Shown: one piece after another, positions 9,235 through 18,098 of the stretch
How the letters are laid out: every line of letters begins with the position of its first letter
Position numbering within the stretch: the stretch's first letter is position 1
Origin: Candidatus Ozemibacter sibiricus
GTDB lineage: Bacteria > Muiribacteriota > Ozemobacteria > Ozemobacterales > Ozemobacteraceae
Assembly (NCBI GenBank): GCA_003327425.1
Contig: QOQW01000019.1
Span: 1-64,000, forward strand
Reading direction: 5' to 3'
DNA length: 64,000 nt
Position numbers and translations under genes: made by a program
Notes under the pieces: generated by a model
Seen by the model: the letters and a program-made list of their open reading frames with translations, nothing else
The model's database searches: none
What the model was told of the DNA's origin: nothing

Positions 9235-10727
9235 ACCGCCTGCCTCGCCGCGACCTTCCGGTTCCTTCCGCTTCGATCCGCCCCCGCCCCGCTGCCCGCC
9301 TGTGCCTGTTGCTGCTGGCCGGCCTTCTCTGCCTGCTGACGGCCGGCGCCGCCTCGGCCCGCAGCCCCATCGACGTCGAAAAGATCGCCTTCCCCCCGCT
9401 GCCCCCGATCGGGCAACCCGACCTGGAGGAGATCACCCTCGACAACGGCCTGCGCCTCTACCTGCTGGTCGATCGCAGCCTGCCGCTCATCCAGGCATCG
9501 GTCCGCATCCATGGCGGCTCCTTCCTGGAGCCGCCCGACAAGATCGGGCTGGCCGAGATCTGCGGCCGTCTCCTGCGCATCGGCGGCACCGCCTCCTACA
9601 CGAGCGACCAGCTCGACGACCTGCTGGAAGGGATCGGCGCCGTGGTCGAGACCTCGTTCGAGACCATCTCCGGCCGGCTCAGCTTGAGCATGCTCAGTTC
9701 CCAGGCCGATCTGGCCGTCGAGGTCATGGCCGAAATCCTCCGCCGGCCGGCCTTCGAACCCGATCGTCTGGCCCAGGTCATGGTGGCCATGCGCGCCGCC
9801 GTCAGCCGGCGCAACGACCAACCGGCAGCCATCGCCACCCGGGAGTTCGACAAGCTCATCTACGGCGCCGCGTCCCCCTACGCCCGCCATCCGGAGAATG
9901 CCACCCTGCGCGCCATCACCCGCGACGACCTGGTCGCCTTCCATCGCCTGGTCTGCCAGCCACAGAACATCCAGATGGCCATCTACGGCGACATCGACCG
10001 CGCCCGGATCATCGACCTCGTCAAGAAGGCCTTCGGCGACTGGCCGAAAGGCGACACGCCGCTGCCCGACTTCCCAGCGGTCGAGTATGCCTTCACGCCG
10101 AAGGTCGGCCTGATCGACCTGCCGCAGGCCAATCAATCGAACATCCTGCTCGGGCACCTGGGCGGCCGCCTGCTCGATCCCGACCATGCGGCCCGCCTCG
10201 TCATGAACAACATCTTCGGCATCAGCTTCGGCAGCCGCCTGTTCCGCGAGGTGCGGTCGCGGGCGGGCCTGGCCTATTCCGTCTACGGGGCGATCACCGC
10301 CAATATGTCGTACCCCGGCCAGTTCATCTGCTCGGTGTCGACCCGCGCCGACGCCACCCTCAAAGCGGTGGCCAAGATCATCGCCGAGATCGAGCGCCTG
10401 CAGCAGGAACCGCCCACCGCCGAAGAGCTGCGTCTCGGCAAAGACCGGTACCTCAATGCCTTCGTGTTCAATTTCGAAAATCTCGACAAGATCGTCGACC
10501 GGCTCATGTATTTCGATTTCTTTGGGTTGCCCCGCGACTTCCTGCAACAGGAAAAGGCGCGGGTGGAAGCGGTCACCACCGCCGATGTCCAGGCCGTGGC
10601 GCGGAAGCAGATGAAGCCCGAGGCGCTGCGCGTACTGGTGGTAGGTCCTGCGGCCCGCTTCGACGGCGACCTGAAGAGCCTGGGCCTGGGCGCTCCCGAG
10701 CCTATCGATATCACCATCGCGCCCTGA
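9231..10727 (+). CDS. M16 family peptidase-like protein lacking HxxEH (non-catalytic partner)
   Basis: 498 aa; ITLDNGLRLYLLVDRSLPLIQASVRIHGGSFLEPPDKIGLAEICGRLL (HxxEH absent); SRLFREVRSRAGLAYSVYG; ATGA overlap with upstream gene. Confidence 0.9.
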   Translation: MNRLPRRDLPVPSASIRPRPAARLCLLLLAGLLCLLTAGAASARSPIDVEKIAFPPLPPIGQPDLEEITLDNGLRLYLLVDRSLPLIQASVRIHGGSFLEPPDKIGLAEICGRLLRIGGTASYTSDQLDDLLEGIGAVVETSFETISGRLSLSMLSSQADLAVEVMAEILRRPAFEPDRLAQVMVAMRAAVSRRNDQPAAIATREFDKLIYGAASPYARHPENATLRAITRDDLVAFHRLVCQPQNIQMAIYGDIDRARIIDLVKKAFGDWPKGDTPLPDFPAVEYAFTPKVGLIDLPQANQSNILLGHLGGRLLDPDHAARLVMNNIFGISFGSRLFREVRSRAGLAYSVYGAITANMSYPGQFICSVSTRADATLKAVAKIIAEIERLQQEPPTAEELRLGKDRYLNAFVFNFENLDKIVDRLMYFDFFGLPRDFLQQEKARVEAVTTADVQAVARKQMKPEALRVLVVGPAARFDGDLKSLGLGAPEPIDITIAP

Positions 10728-10809
10728 ATCGACCGGGATGGCCGCGGGCCCATCGCGAGGGATTCATGCGGGCTTCGGTTTGTGTTATACCGGAACAGGT
10801 GAACCACGC

Positions 10810-13800
10810 ATGACCATCCCCTCATCGACCGGGGCCGAGCGCGGACCGCTGTTGCAGGCTCGCCTCTATCTTTCCGCCCCGGGAGCCGCCCTGGCCGCCG
10901 TGCGTACCGAGATCGGCCGGCGGGTGCTGCCGTTGCTGCGTCGCAAATTCTCTCGGCGCGGCGTGTCGCTCGTGCTGGTCGATCCGACTGGCGACGGCCA
11001 CACCCTGCCCGACCTGCCCCTGGCCAGCCGTCTGGCCGAGATCGAGCGCTGCCGCCCCTTCTTCCTGGGCATCCTGGGCACGGCAGCCAGCGATCCCGCG
11101 CCCCGAGAAGTGCACGCCGAGCTGGCCGAGCGCTATCCTTGGCTCGGCCGGCTCCGCTGGCGCACCATGTCCGGCATCGAAGCCGAGCTGGGCGGTCTGC
11201 TGGCCCCCGACCAGCCCGCCGGCATTTTCTTCTACCACCTCGCCGATCCCGTGCTGGGCGGTTCGCCGCGCCCCGAAGGGCCGGTGGCCGATCTCGTGGC
11301 TCGCCTGCGCGAGGCCGGCCTGCCGGTGCGCGAAGGCATCGCCTCGTTATCGGCGCTGGGCGATCTGGTCTACACCGACCTCCACCGCCTGTTCGAGCGC
11401 CTGGCGCCGCCGCGCGCCCTGTCGCCGCTGCAGCGGGCCGATCTCGTCCAGGAGGCCTTCGCCGCCGCCCGCCGGCTCGTCTATCGGCCGCATCCCGGCG
11501 TGTTCCATTGCCTCGATGAGTATGCCCATCAGGGTGGGGAGCGCCCGCTGCTGGTGACCGGCCCGCTGGGCAGCGGCAAATCGGCCCTGGTGGCCAACTG
11601 GGTGGCGCACTACCGGGCCGCCCACCCCGACGATTTCCTCTTCGTGCATCACCTCGAGGTCACCAATGAAGCGGCCCAGGACTTGTTCCTGTATCGTCGG
11701 CTGTACCAGGCTCTGGCCGCCCGGTTCGGGCTGCCCCTGCCCGCCCCCACGACCGCCGACACCCTCCGCCAGAGCGTCCTGGAGTGGCTCCACCTGGCGT
11801 CGCCCTGGGGTCGCACCATCGTCGTCCTCGACGGCATCCATCTGTGGCAGGAAGAAGGCGATCCGCGCCTTCCCGAATGGATGACCGCTCCCCTGCCCAC
11901 CAACCTGCGCCTGATCCTGACCGGGCAACCCGACCGGCCGCCCGTCACCGAACTGATGCACCTGGGCTGCACGGTCGCCCCCCTTCCCCCCTTGGATCGC
12001 ACCGAGCGCCAGGCCCTGCTCGAAGCGACCGCGGCCGCCCGCGGTCTCGCGCCCCTGCCCCCGCGCTGCGATCGACTCCTGCGCGAAGAGGCGGCGGGCA
12101 ATCCCCTCTTCCTGACGCTGCTGCTCGATACCCTGCAGCTCTTCCCGCCCGGGCCCGGCGAAATGCCGCGCCTGCCCATCGACGTCGCCCCGGCCTTCGG
12201 CCCCGGCGATCTGCTCGACCTGATGCTGGCCCGGCTCGATGAGCACACGCCCCCCGCCACGCCGGGCGCCATCCGCGAGGCGCTGAGCGCCCTGGCCTGC
12301 TCGCGGGCCGGCCTCGACGAGGACGAACTGCAGGCCCTGCTCGGCCCCGGCGACACCGACCTGCCCTACGTGCTCTGGGCCCCGGTGCGCCGCCTCCTCG
12401 AACCGCTCGTCCTGATCCAGGGCGGACGCTGGATGCTGGCCCACGAAGCGTTGGGGGAAGCCATCCGCCGGCGGTTCCTGTTCTCCGAGCAGCATCTGTT
12501 CGCCCGCCGGGAGCGGCAGGTGACCCTCTTCCGCGCCGTCGACCGCGGGCCGCGCCATCTCGAGGAATACGGCTGGCTCCTGGCGGCGCAGGGCGCCTGG
12601 GAACCGCTCGCCCGCTGGCTGGCCGGGCTCGATACCTTCGCCGATCTGGTGCAGGCCGACCAGCTCGAGGCGGTGCGGCTCTGGCGCATCCTGGAGCGGC
12701 ACTCCCCCTTCCGGGCCCTGGAAGCCTACGCTCGCCCGCTCCTCGAACCCGACAGGTATCTGCCCTTCCTGCCGTGGCTGGCCCGTTTCCTGCGCGAATT
12801 CGGACTGCCCGAGAAAGCCCTCGACCTCGAGCGCCGCTATGTCCGCCATCTGCGGGAACGACCGGCCGGGGCCGACCCCCTGCCGGCCATCGAAGAGCTG
12901 GCCCACCACCTGTTCCATCAGGGCGAGTTCGCCGAGGCCGAGCCCCTGCTGCTCGAACTGGTCAGCCGCGGCCAGGCCGGCGACCAGCCGCCGCGGCTGG
13001 CCGAGGGTCAGCGCGCCCTGGCCATCATCGCCCACGCCAGCGGCGCCTGGGACAGAGCTGCTGCCCTCTTCCAGGACGCGCTGGCCCGCTACGCCGCCGC
13101 CGGCGACGGTTTCGGCCTGGAACGCTGCCTGGCCAGCCTGGGCACCGCGCTCTACAGCCAGGGCGACCTGCCGGGCGCGCTCGCCGTCTTCCGCCGCCAG
13201 GAACTGGTGGCCCGCTCTCTCGGCCGCCTGGCGGGCCTGACCGATGCCTACCTCGGCCAGGCCATGTGCTGCCGGGCCGCCGGCGACCTCGACCAGGCCC
13301 TCGAGCGGTTGGCCACCGCCGAGCGGCTGGCCCGGCTGGTGGGGTCGCGTCCCGCCCTGGCGGCCTGCCTCAACCTGCAGGCCGCCGTCCTGCGCACGCG
13401 CGGCGATCTGGGGGCGGCGCTGTCCCGCTTCCGCGAGGCCGAGGCCCTGTTCGCCGACACCCGCGATCACGCCGGCCGCCAGGCCGCCATCGGCGGCCAG
13501 GCGTCGATCGCTCGCTCGCGGGGCGACCTCGACGAGGCCGCTCGCCTCTACGCTGAACAGGAGCGGATCTGCCGCATGATCGGCCACCGCGAGGGCCTGA
13601 CCATCGCCCTGGGCGGCCAGGCCACCATCCTGCGCGAGCGGGGCCGGCTGGCCGCCGCCATGGAGATGGCCCGGCAAGCCGAGAAACTCTGCCGCGACCT
13701 GTCCTTCCGGGAAGGCCTGCAACGCAGCCTGTGCATCCAGGCCACCATCCTGCGCGACCAGGGCGACCTCGATGGCGCCCTCGCCCTGCTGCGCGAAGCG

Positions 13801-15543
13801 GAGCGGATCTGCCGCGAGATCGGCCTGCGGTCGGGCCTGCAACGCACCCTCGAGCATCTGGCCCTGGTGCTGAAGGCCCGCGGCGATCTCGACGGCGCCC
13901 TCGCCCTGCTCAAGGAACAGGAGCGCCTCTGTCGCGCACTTGGCTTGAAGATGGGCCTGCAAGCTTCGCTGGGCTATCAGGCCCACATTCTCTATTTCCG
14001 GGGCGACATCGAGGGCGCGATGGCCCTCTTCCGCGAGCAGGAACGCCTCTGCCGCGAACTCGGCCTGCGCGATCGCCTGCAGCAGGCCCTCGGCGGGCAG
14101 GCGGTCATCTGCCGGGCCCGCGGCGACTGGACCCGTTCCCTGCAACTGCTCGACGAACAGGAACGGATCTGTCTGGAGATGGGCCTCAAAGACGGCCTGC
14201 AGATCGCCCTCTACAACAAGGGCATCATTCTGCTGGTGCGCGGCGACCTCGACGGGGCGATGACCCTGTTCCGCAAGCAGGAGGCGATCTGCCGCCAGGC
14301 CGGTTATCGGGAAGGCCTGCAGGCCAGCCTCGGCAGCCAGGCCGTGATCCATCGCAACCGCGGCGACATGCTGCGGGCCATGGCCCTCTTCCAGGAACAG
14401 GAGAAGATCTGCCGCGAGTCGGGCTACAAAGAGGGGTTGCAGGTCTCGCTGTGCGGGCAGGCCGCCATCCTGCAGGCGTCGGGCGATTTCGACCTGGCCA
14501 TGGCCAAACTGCGAGAGGGCGAGAAGATCTGCCGCGAACTCAGCCACAAGGAAGGCCTGCAGCGGGTGCTGTGCAGCCAGTCGCAGATCCTGCGGGCGCG
14601 CGGCGACACCGAGGGCGCCATGACCCTGCTGCGGGAGGTCGAGAAGATCTGTCGCGGCCTCGATTACAAGTCGGGGCTGCAACGGGCCCTCGAGTACCAG
14701 GCCGCCATCCGGCTGGCGGCGGGCGACCTCGAGGGGGCCATGAGTCTGCTCAAGGAACAGGAGGCGATCTGCCGGGAACTGGGCATCAAGGCCGGCCTGC
14801 AGGCCGCCCTCGGACAGCAGGCCCTGATTCTCGAACGGCGCGGCGATCTCGACGGCGCCCTGGCTCTGCTCAAGGAGCAGGAGCTGATCTGCCGCGAACT
14901 CGGCCTGAAAGCCGGCCTGGCCCGTGCCATGGCCACCCAGGCCGAAGTCATGGCCAAGAAGTACGATCGCACGCGCGAAGCCATGGAACTGGTCAACGAG
15001 GCCTACCGCCTGGCCCGCAGCCACGGCTTGAATACGCTGTCCAATCAGATCCGGTCGGTGCTCGAGGCGGTCCAGCCGCCGGGCGGCCCCCAGCCGGCCC
15101 GCATCGACACTGCCGACTGGAGGAGGTTCCAGGCCCAGCTCGCCGAGAAGACCGCCTTCGCCCGCGATCCCGCCGATCCCAGAGCCTCGCTCGAACGACT
15201 GCGCCAGCAGGAACGCCTGTGCCGCGAACTCGACATGCCCACCGAGCTGGCCAACAGCCTGGCCGGCCAGGCCCTGATCCTGCGCGAACTCGGCGAGGGA
15301 GAACGGGCCCTGGCCATCCTCCGTCAGGAAGAGGCCATCTGGCGGCAGCAGGGCTCCCATACCGGCCTGCTGGAATGCCTGGTCAACCAGGCGCTGCTCT
15401 TGGTGCTCGACCTGCGCCGGCCACGGGAGGCCCTGTCTCTGGCCGAGGAAGCCTGGCGCCTCGGCGAGAAGCATGATCTGCCCGAGCTGCCCCACCAGGT
15501 GCTGGGTCAGCTCCTCGACTTCATCCACGCGCAGCTCCGATGA
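10810..15543 (+). CDS. STAND-type protein: DUF4062-like N terminus, NACHT/AAA-like NTPase, long TPR array
   Basis: 1577 aa from ATG 10810; N terminus RLYLSAPGAALAAVRTEIGRRVLPLLRRKFSRRGVSLVLVDPT; Walker A LLVTGPLGSGKSALVANW; Walker B TIVVLDGIHLW; many 40-aa TPR-like repeats. Confidence 0.88.
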   Translation: MTIPSSTGAERGPLLQARLYLSAPGAALAAVRTEIGRRVLPLLRRKFSRRGVSLVLVDPTGDGHTLPDLPLASRLAEIERCRPFFLGILGTAASDPAPREVHAELAERYPWLGRLRWRTMSGIEAELGGLLAPDQPAGIFFYHLADPVLGGSPRPEGPVADLVARLREAGLPVREGIASLSALGDLVYTDLHRLFERLAPPRALSPLQRADLVQEAFAAARRLVYRPHPGVFHCLDEYAHQGGERPLLVTGPLGSGKSALVANWVAHYRAAHPDDFLFVHHLEVTNEAAQDLFLYRRLYQALAARFGLPLPAPTTADTLRQSVLEWLHLASPWGRTIVVLDGIHLWQEEGDPRLPEWMTAPLPTNLRLILTGQPDRPPVTELMHLGCTVAPLPPLDRTERQALLEATAAARGLAPLPPRCDRLLREEAAGNPLFLTLLLDTLQLFPPGPGEMPRLPIDVAPAFGPGDLLDLMLARLDEHTPPATPGAIREALSALACSRAGLDEDELQALLGPGDTDLPYVLWAPVRRLLEPLVLIQGGRWMLAHEALGEAIRRRFLFSEQHLFARRERQVTLFRAVDRGPRHLEEYGWLLAAQGAWEPLARWLAGLDTFADLVQADQLEAVRLWRILERHSPFRALEAYARPLLEPDRYLPFLPWLARFLREFGLPEKALDLERRYVRHLRERPAGADPLPAIEELAHHLFHQGEFAEAEPLLLELVSRGQAGDQPPRLAEGQRALAIIAHASGAWDRAAALFQDALARYAAAGDGFGLERCLASLGTALYSQGDLPGALAVFRRQELVARSLGRLAGLTDAYLGQAMCCRAAGDLDQALERLATAERLARLVGSRPALAACLNLQAAVLRTRGDLGAALSRFREAEALFADTRDHAGRQAAIGGQASIARSRGDLDEAARLYAEQERICRMIGHREGLTIALGGQATILRERGRLAAAMEMARQAEKLCRDLSFREGLQRSLCIQATILRDQGDLDGALALLREAERICREIGLRSGLQRTLEHLALVLKARGDLDGALALLKEQERLCRALGLKMGLQASLGYQAHILYFRGDIEGAMALFREQERLCRELGLRDRLQQALGGQAVICRARGDWTRSLQLLDEQERICLEMGLKDGLQIALYNKGIILLVRGDLDGAMTLFRKQEAICRQAGYREGLQASLGSQAVIHRNRGDMLRAMALFQEQEKICRESGYKEGLQVSLCGQAAILQASGDFDLAMAKLREGEKICRELSHKEGLQRVLCSQSQILRARGDTEGAMTLLREVEKICRGLDYKSGLQRALEYQAAIRLAAGDLEGAMSLLKEQEAICRELGIKAGLQAALGQQALILERRGDLDGALALLKEQELICRELGLKAGLARAMATQAEVMAKKYDRTREAMELVNEAYRLARSHGLNTLSNQIRSVLEAVQPPGGPQPARIDTADWRRFQAQLAEKTAFARDPADPRASLERLRQQERLCRELDMPTELANSLAGQALILRELGEGERALAILRQEEAIWRQQGSHTGLLECLVNQALLLVLDLRRPREALSLAEEAWRLGEKHDLPELPHQVLGQLLDFIHAQLR
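13561..14940 (+). repeat. Tandem 120-bp coding repeats (40-aa TPR units), about 12 consecutive units
   Basis: Repeating GERICRELGLKxGLQxxLxxQAxILxxRGDLDGAMALLxEQE with an exact 120-nt period, no indels seen between about 13561 and 14940. Confidence 0.85.
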
Positions 15544-18098
15544 CCGCGCCGCTCGTCGAGGACATCGGCCGCGATCTCGAGGTTCCCCTCAAATCCTTCC
15601 GCATCATGGCCCTGGAGCGGGCCGCCCGCGAAGGCGGCGGCCCCGAGCTGCTGACCCTGCTCGAGACGCATCTGGCCCGCGAAGACGACGAAGAATGCCG
15701 GCTCTTGTGCCGACATGCGCTGGTCCTGGTGCGGGCCCGGCAGACGGAAGAACTCCCGCCAGCGCTGCCAGCCGAGGAGCATTTCGCCGAACGGTTCCAG
15801 GCTGCGTCGGTCCCCGAGCGCGTGCAGCTGCTGATGCGACTTCTTCCCCAGGAGCGGCCGAGTCTGGCGGCCCAAGCTCAATCCTGGCTGGACACCGAGA
15901 ACGACCCGCTGGTGGCCGCCACTTTGATCCGCACCTTCAGTCCCCACTGGCCGGCCGCGGCCATCGCCCGGCTGAGCCGCTTCCTGAGCGCTCCCCGGCT
16001 CAGCCTGCGCACCGCCGCCCTGGAAGCGATGGTGCGCGCCGCCCCGCACCTGCTGACCAACCATCTGCCTCGGCTGCTGACCTCGCCCGATCCGCGCCTG
16101 CGCATCCTGGCCGTGCAGGGCCTGGCCGCCTTCGATCCCGAGGCCGCCCTTGCCCACGTCGACCAGATGCTGCAGTCGCCCGACCCGCCGACCCGCCTGA
16201 CCGCCTTGAGCAACTGCCTGTTGCTGCCCTTCCCCCGGGTCAAACCCCTGCTGATCCGATTCATCGCCAGCGAACGGTGGGGCAGCCTGCTCGAGAAGGC
16301 CTGGGCTCTGCTGGCCGCCAACGCCGATGCCCAGCTCCCGTTCCATCTGGCCGCCGTCGCCGAGCAATCGACCGGGCCGCGTGCCGAGATGCTGCAGCGC
16401 TTCCTGGGCGAGTCGATCCGGCTGGTGCTCGACGCCGGCCTGACCAGCGATGCCCCCGACCTCTACCAACGGCGGGTCGACACCTGGCGACGACAGGTTC
16501 GTGCACGGCGCCTGGCCCGCGACCTGGGCTCTCGGCTACATGGCACCCCCGACCCCGATGTGGTGGTGGCCGCCTTCGCCGCCCAGCACGACCTGTCAAC
16601 GCCCGAACTGCGACAGGCGCTCGCGGAAGCCGCGCGCGACGAGCCCGACCCAGCCATCGCCGCCATCCTCGCCGCTTTGGCCCAAGGGGTGCTTCCCACC
16701 CCAGCCCATCCCGCCCCCCCGCCGGCGATCTCTTCGCCCTCCTCCCCGAATCAGAACGCAGAAAGAGGGGCCACAGCCACCGCTCCTTCCCCTCCCCTAC
16801 CGACCGCGTTCCCTCCGTGTCCTGCCAGCGAGGACCTCTCCACAGGCCCCTCGCCCACGGCCGCCGCCCCGACGCCTCCTTCCGAGGCCGCGCTGCCGCC
16901 ACACCCCCCGACCGCCACACCCCGCACCGAGGCGGCGCCGGCCTCGCCTGCGGCCACCGCGTCCGGCCAGTCCGGTCTTCCCTCCCCAGCCGCCCCACTA
17001 TCCCTGATCCGTGAACTGGCCCTGTTCCGCCCGGCAGATCGGGAATGGGCGGTGCCACGCCTGCGCGAGCTGCTGAATGGCCGCCACACCCCGCCGGCTG
17101 AGCGGGCCGCCGCCTTCCGGGCGGCGGCGCGGATCGAAGAGCCCGAATTCCTCCCGATCGCCCGCGCCTTCCTGACCGACCGCCATGAGACCCTGGCCCT
17201 GGCTGCCCTGGAGTACGTCGGTACCTTCGCGCCGGCCAGTTTGCTCCCGCTGCTGCCCCAGTTCCTGCACTCGTCCTCCTGGCGCCTCGCCGCCACCGCT
17301 TTGAAGATCGCCCAGCAGGAAGACCCGGCCAAGGCCGCGAGCGCCCTGCGGTCCCTCGCCATCTCCCGACGCCCATCCGATTGGGAAACCGCCCTGCGGG
17401 CCATGGTCTATTTCGACTTTCCTTTGGTGCGCGGCATCCTCCTCGAAATGCTCAATCGCAAGCTGCCCGAATCCCTCTTCCGATTGGGCCTGCAATTGTT
17501 CCAGGCCAACCCCGATCCCGAGAATCTGTATTTCCTGATCGGTCTCGAAACCAATGCCCCGCCCGCCTGCGTGCTGGCGGTCAGGGAGACCCGACGGCAG
17601 GTCGGCCGCCTCCTCATCGAGCTGGGTCTGCTCAGTCTGTCCGGCCTGGGAGCGCTCGAAGCCGAACTGACCGAGCGCTGGCGTCGCGAACAGGCCCACC
17701 GTCGACCACCGTCCCGCTTCACTCCCGAAGCGCTGGCCGCGGCCGAGGCCACCCGTCAATGGTGGCGAGAGATGCTGACCGGGTGGGTTCCCGCCCTGGC
17801 CCTGCCTGTCATGGTGTGGCTGGCTCTGCCCTGGACCACCACCCCCGCCTGGCCCTCGGGCACAGGCCCGCTGCCACCGCGGCCCACCGTCATCAGCGGC
17901 CGCCTCCGCGCCGCCCCCGCCCCGTGGCCAGGACGCCTGCTCGAAACCCCCACCGGCCAACGGTGGTTCATCCCCAGTCCCACCCAGGCCATCCCCGCTT
18001 CGCTTCCTGCCTCTGTGGCAGAGATCACGATGACGGTCCGCCCCTTCCGCCGCGAACCTGATGGCACGATCCTGGCCATCGAGGAGGGAAGGCCATGA
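15540..18098 (+). CDS. HEAT-repeat-like protein with Pro-rich linker and C-terminal membrane segment
   Basis: 852 aa; alpha-helical repeats (SRFLSAPRLSLRTAALEAMVRAAPHLLTNHLPRLLTSPDPRLRILAVQGLAAFDPEAAL); TM-like WVPALALPVMVWLALPW; ATGA overlap with upstream gene. Confidence 0.8.
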   Translation: MTAPLVEDIGRDLEVPLKSFRIMALERAAREGGGPELLTLLETHLAREDDEECRLLCRHALVLVRARQTEELPPALPAEEHFAERFQAASVPERVQLLMRLLPQERPSLAAQAQSWLDTENDPLVAATLIRTFSPHWPAAAIARLSRFLSAPRLSLRTAALEAMVRAAPHLLTNHLPRLLTSPDPRLRILAVQGLAAFDPEAALAHVDQMLQSPDPPTRLTALSNCLLLPFPRVKPLLIRFIASERWGSLLEKAWALLAANADAQLPFHLAAVAEQSTGPRAEMLQRFLGESIRLVLDAGLTSDAPDLYQRRVDTWRRQVRARRLARDLGSRLHGTPDPDVVVAAFAAQHDLSTPELRQALAEAARDEPDPAIAAILAALAQGVLPTPAHPAPPPAISSPSSPNQNAERGATATAPSPPLPTAFPPCPASEDLSTGPSPTAAAPTPPSEAALPPHPPTATPRTEAAPASPAATASGQSGLPSPAAPLSLIRELALFRPADREWAVPRLRELLNGRHTPPAERAAAFRAAARIEEPEFLPIARAFLTDRHETLALAALEYVGTFAPASLLPLLPQFLHSSSWRLAATALKIAQQEDPAKAASALRSLAISRRPSDWETALRAMVYFDFPLVRGILLEMLNRKLPESLFRLGLQLFQANPDPENLYFLIGLETNAPPACVLAVRETRRQVGRLLIELGLLSLSGLGALEAELTERWRREQAHRRPPSRFTPEALAAAEATRQWWREMLTGWVPALALPVMVWLALPWTTTPAWPSGTGPLPPRPTVISGRLRAAPAPWPGRLLETPTGQRWFIPSPTQAIPASLPASVAEITMTVRPFRREPDGTILAIEEGRP

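Noticed and set aside
7468-10547. Long minus-strand ORFs (7468..8817 and 8904..10547) opposite the M16 pair
   Set aside because: Shadow ORFs with repetitive G/V/D/Q-rich composition; no family signal.
13561-14940. Regular 120-bp repeats considered as a CRISPR-like or VNTR array
   Set aside because: The whole unit is coding, in frame and TPR-like; there are no unique spacers between identical repeats.
11347-15528. 1393-aa minus-strand ORF opposite the STAND gene
   Set aside because: Shadow ORF caused by high-GC codon bias and the in-phase 120-bp repeats; the plus strand has clear domains and coupled starts.
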